Shown: positions 4,106-5,848 of the stretch, piece by piece
Position numbering within the stretch: position 1 is the stretch's first letter
How the letters are laid out: every line of letters starts with the position of its first letter
Assembly (NCBI GenBank): GCA_009908585.1
Contig: JAAAOZ010000070.1
Location: 1 to 5,848, forward strand
Direction: 5' to 3'
Length of the DNA: 5,848 nucleotides
DNA from: Chloroflexota bacterium
GTDB lineage: Bacteria > Chloroflexota > Anaerolineae > B4-G1 > SLSP01
The notes under the pieces: generated by a model
What the model saw: the letters and a program-made list of their open reading frames with translations, nothing else
What the model was told of the DNA's origin: nothing
Databases searched by the model: none
Position numbers and translations under genes: made by a program

Positions 4106-5848
4106 TTACCTGGCGACCAGCGGGAGGTGGACCTGTTGCGGGGCTGATGGATGCCTCCGATACAGACCCGAACTATAGCTGCCAACGACCAAAAGCGGGG
4201 GATCGGCGGCGGTGATGTCCAGCGAGTAGAGCACTGGGTAGAAGATGCCGCTGCTGTAATCGTGCCAGCTCTCACCCCCATTGAACGAGCGCAGCACGCC
4301 ATACCCCTCGGTGGCGGCATAGACCCAGCGCGGGTTTCGTGGATCGTAGACGAAGTCCTGCACAAAGGCAATCCCCGAGGCTTTCTCCTGCCACGTCTCG
4401 CCGCCATCGGTGGACTTGTAGATGCTCCCCTCCCAGAATCCTCCCCCGGCCAGGATCTCATCGCTGTTGCTGGGGTTGACTGCGATGACCTCGACGAAGT
4501 TGGTCTCGGTCAGCCCTTTCACGTGCCAGGTGTCGCCGCCGTCAGCAGACCGGGCGATGCCGCCGCCGTACTGCATGCCCGCCCATACCGTATTGGCATC
4601 GTGGGGATCAACGGCGATGGAGAGGATGGGGCAGGTGTAGTTGCCGAAGACGGGCAAGGTCTCGGTGATCTGGGACCAGGTCGAGCCGCCATCGATGCTC
4701 CGATAGACCCCACGACCGAAGCTAGCTCCCACGTAGATAGCGGAGCCGTCCGCAGCAATATCGATGCATTCCGGGTATTCCACGTGATCCACTTCCTGGT
4801 AGGTCTCGCCCCGGTCTGTGGACGTGTAGAAGCGTGTGCTCGCCAGGTAGATCGTCTGCGGATCCTGGGGGTTCATAGCGATGTCGCTGATACCGATTGA
4901 ACCCAGATAGGTCCTGCTCCACGTTTCACCGCCATCCTCGGTGCGGTAGACGTGCCCGCTCCCGGCGCCAACGTGGATGATTGCATCGTCCTGTGGGTCG
5001 ATGGCAACGCTCTGGACAGGAACGGCGGTGATGCCCCGCGAGGCCTCGGCCCAGCTCTCCCCCTGGTCGGATGACTTGTAGACCCCGCCCCAGTACTTCA
5101 TCAAGATGTCTGTCGCGGCGTAGATCGTGTCCGGCGTCTGGCGGTGAAAGGCGATCTCCTCCACGTGCCCCGAATCGGACCAGCCCAGGTACTTGGTCCA
5201 GGTGACGCCCCCATCCGTGCTCTTGCTGAACCGGTCGCCGGCGCTGTAGAGGGTGGTGGAGATGGTGGGATGGAAGTAGAGGTAGGCTCGCGCAATACTC
5301 GTATTGACGTCATAGGTGCCCTGACTGACCTGTTGCCAGTTGCCGGCCTCAAAGATGTAGTACTCCCCGCCAATGATACCGCTCAATCGGTGATCGTGGT
5401 GTGGATCTAAAGCAAGGGCGTTGACAGATTCCCGATAATCCGTCGAGTTGGGGCGGAACGGCAAACCGTCGTTGATCGCGGTCCAGGTCTCGCCGCCGTC
5501 GGTGGAGCGAAAGGCGCCCTCGAAATTTGTCCCGGCGTAGAGCCGCGAGGGATCCTCGGGATCAATCGCCAGGGTGAAAATGCCATTGGTGTAGGTGCTC
5601 GTCTCCGAAGAGCGGGGCATCCCGTCATCCTTAAGTGTCCAGGTCGCGCCGCCATCCTCCGATTTGTAGACATTGCCGATGACCAGGCCCACGCCGCCGC
5701 CGAGTCCGACGTAAAGCGTGTCTGAATCCTGCGGATCGATTTCGATGTCAAAGACGATCAAGCCCTCGTAAAGCCCGCTGCTGGACTTCGACCACCTCTC
5801 TCCGCCGTCGGTGGACTTCCATATCCCGTTGTAGTCGGTCCCGGCATA
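4106..5848 (-). CDS. Asp-box (BNR) repeat beta-propeller protein, secreted type, C-terminal 580 residues (start off-window)
   Basis: The frame is open from the right edge to TAA at 4106-4108; the N-terminus and any signal peptide lie beyond the window. I count eleven Asp-box motifs (S/T-x-D-x-G-x-x-W/F/Y or close variants): STDGGERW, SEDGGATW, STDGGETW, STDGGVTW, SSDQGESW, TEDGGETW, STDRGETY, SIDGGSTW, SADGGDTW, STDGGETW, SFNGGESW. They alternate with DPxDxxxIYAG-type strands (IDPQDSDTLYVG, AIDPEDPSRLYAGT, AVDPHDANTVWAG). This is the fold of the sialidase/sortilin-VPS10/Ycf48-like propellers. Here it is probably a structural or ligand-binding extracellular propeller, since no sialidase catalytic arginine triad or nucleophile is evident. 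Eleven motifs exceed one propeller, so two blade sets are likely. The protein ends HPSAPQQVHLPLVAR, a short tail after a Pro/Gln-rich linker that resembles the YLPLV-type ends I associate with secreted Chloroflexota proteins; this could be a surface-sorting signal (inference). Substrate and partner are unknown. Confidence 0.85.
   Translation of the reverse strand, partial: YAGTDYNGIWKSTDGGERWSKSSSGLYEGLIVFDIEIDPQDSDTLYVGLGGGVGLVIGNVYKSEDGGATWTLKDDGMPRSSETSTYTNGIFTLAIDPEDPSRLYAGTNFEGAFRSTDGGETWTAINDGLPFRPNSTDYRESVNALALDPHHDHRLSGIIGGEYYIFEAGNWQQVSQGTYDVNTSIARAYLYFHPTISTTLYSAGDRFSKSTDGGVTWTKYLGWSDSGHVEEIAFHRQTPDTIYAATDILMKYWGGVYKSSDQGESWAEASRGITAVPVQSVAIDPQDDAIIHVGAGSGHVYRTEDGGETWSRTYLGSIGISDIAMNPQDPQTIYLASTRFYTSTDRGETYQEVDHVEYPECIDIAADGSAIYVGASFGRGVYRSIDGGSTWSQITETLPVFGNYTCPILSIAVDPHDANTVWAGMQYGGGIARSADGGDTWHVKGLTETNFVEVIAVNPSNSDEILAGGGFWEGSIYKSTDGGETWQEKASGIAFVQDFVYDPRNPRWVYAATEGYGVLRSFNGGESWHDYSSGIFYPVLYSLDITAADPPLLVVGSYSSGLYRRHPSAPQQVHLPLVAR

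Noticed and set aside
4151..4900. 249-codon plus-strand open frame
   Set aside because: It is a shadow of the Asp-box gene, whose repeated STDGGETW motifs leave no doubt about the coding strand.
4106..5848. Calling the Asp-box protein a sialidase
   Set aside because: Asp-boxes are structural and shared by many propellers; no arginine triad or nucleophile of sialidases is seen in the visible part.

Overview
The window looks like an accessory, decaying stretch of a bacterial chromosome, moderately GC-rich with AT-rich intergenic gaps. The best guess for the host is Chloroflexota (Anaerolineae-like). This rests on the kinds of secreted proteins seen: a many-fold Asp-box (BNR) protein ending in a short HLPLVAR tail, and a caspase-like secreted protein with beta-sandwich domains. 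It is inference from protein style, since no rRNA or marker gene is present. Every convincing gene or remnant except one short fragment lies on the minus strand.

Layout from left to right. Positions 1-1406 are one uninterrupted minus-strand reading frame that runs off the left edge. It joins two unrelated pieces: a clan CD (caspase/gingipain-like) cysteine-peptidase-like protein with its C-terminal beta domains (321-1406), then, in frame, the middle part of a class C beta-lactamase-family serine hydrolase (1-320) that lacks its SxxK segment. The peptidase part has no visible start and has an in-frame TAA at 1407-1409. Positions 1441-1708 hold two short, strongly GC3-biased coding-like fragments on opposite strands that meet at about 1525. 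Positions 1748-2146 are non-coding: a 90-bp miniature inverted-repeat element, a perfect palindrome with 24-bp arms, and a bidirectional intrinsic terminator.

The only complete gene is 2147-3289 (minus), a secreted DUF1838-like protein. It has its own sigma70-type promoter, a strong Shine-Dalgarno and a terminator, so it looks monocistronic. A second copy of the 90-bp element lies upstream of it (3529-3618, same orientation, 84/90 identical). Each copy has its own 3-bp target duplication (TTA and TAA), so the two inserted independently rather than moving the gene as a composite unit.

Positions 3693-4029 are the frameshifted C-terminal end of a citrate synthase/citryl-CoA lyase-type gene. From 4106 to the right edge is the C-terminal 580 residues of a large Asp-box beta-propeller protein.

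No operon or shared pathway links these genes. The picture is of a recombination- and insertion-prone region in which one intact secreted-protein gene and one large secreted protein survive among remnants. I found no CRISPR array, tRNA, rRNA, transposase gene or recognisable defence system.
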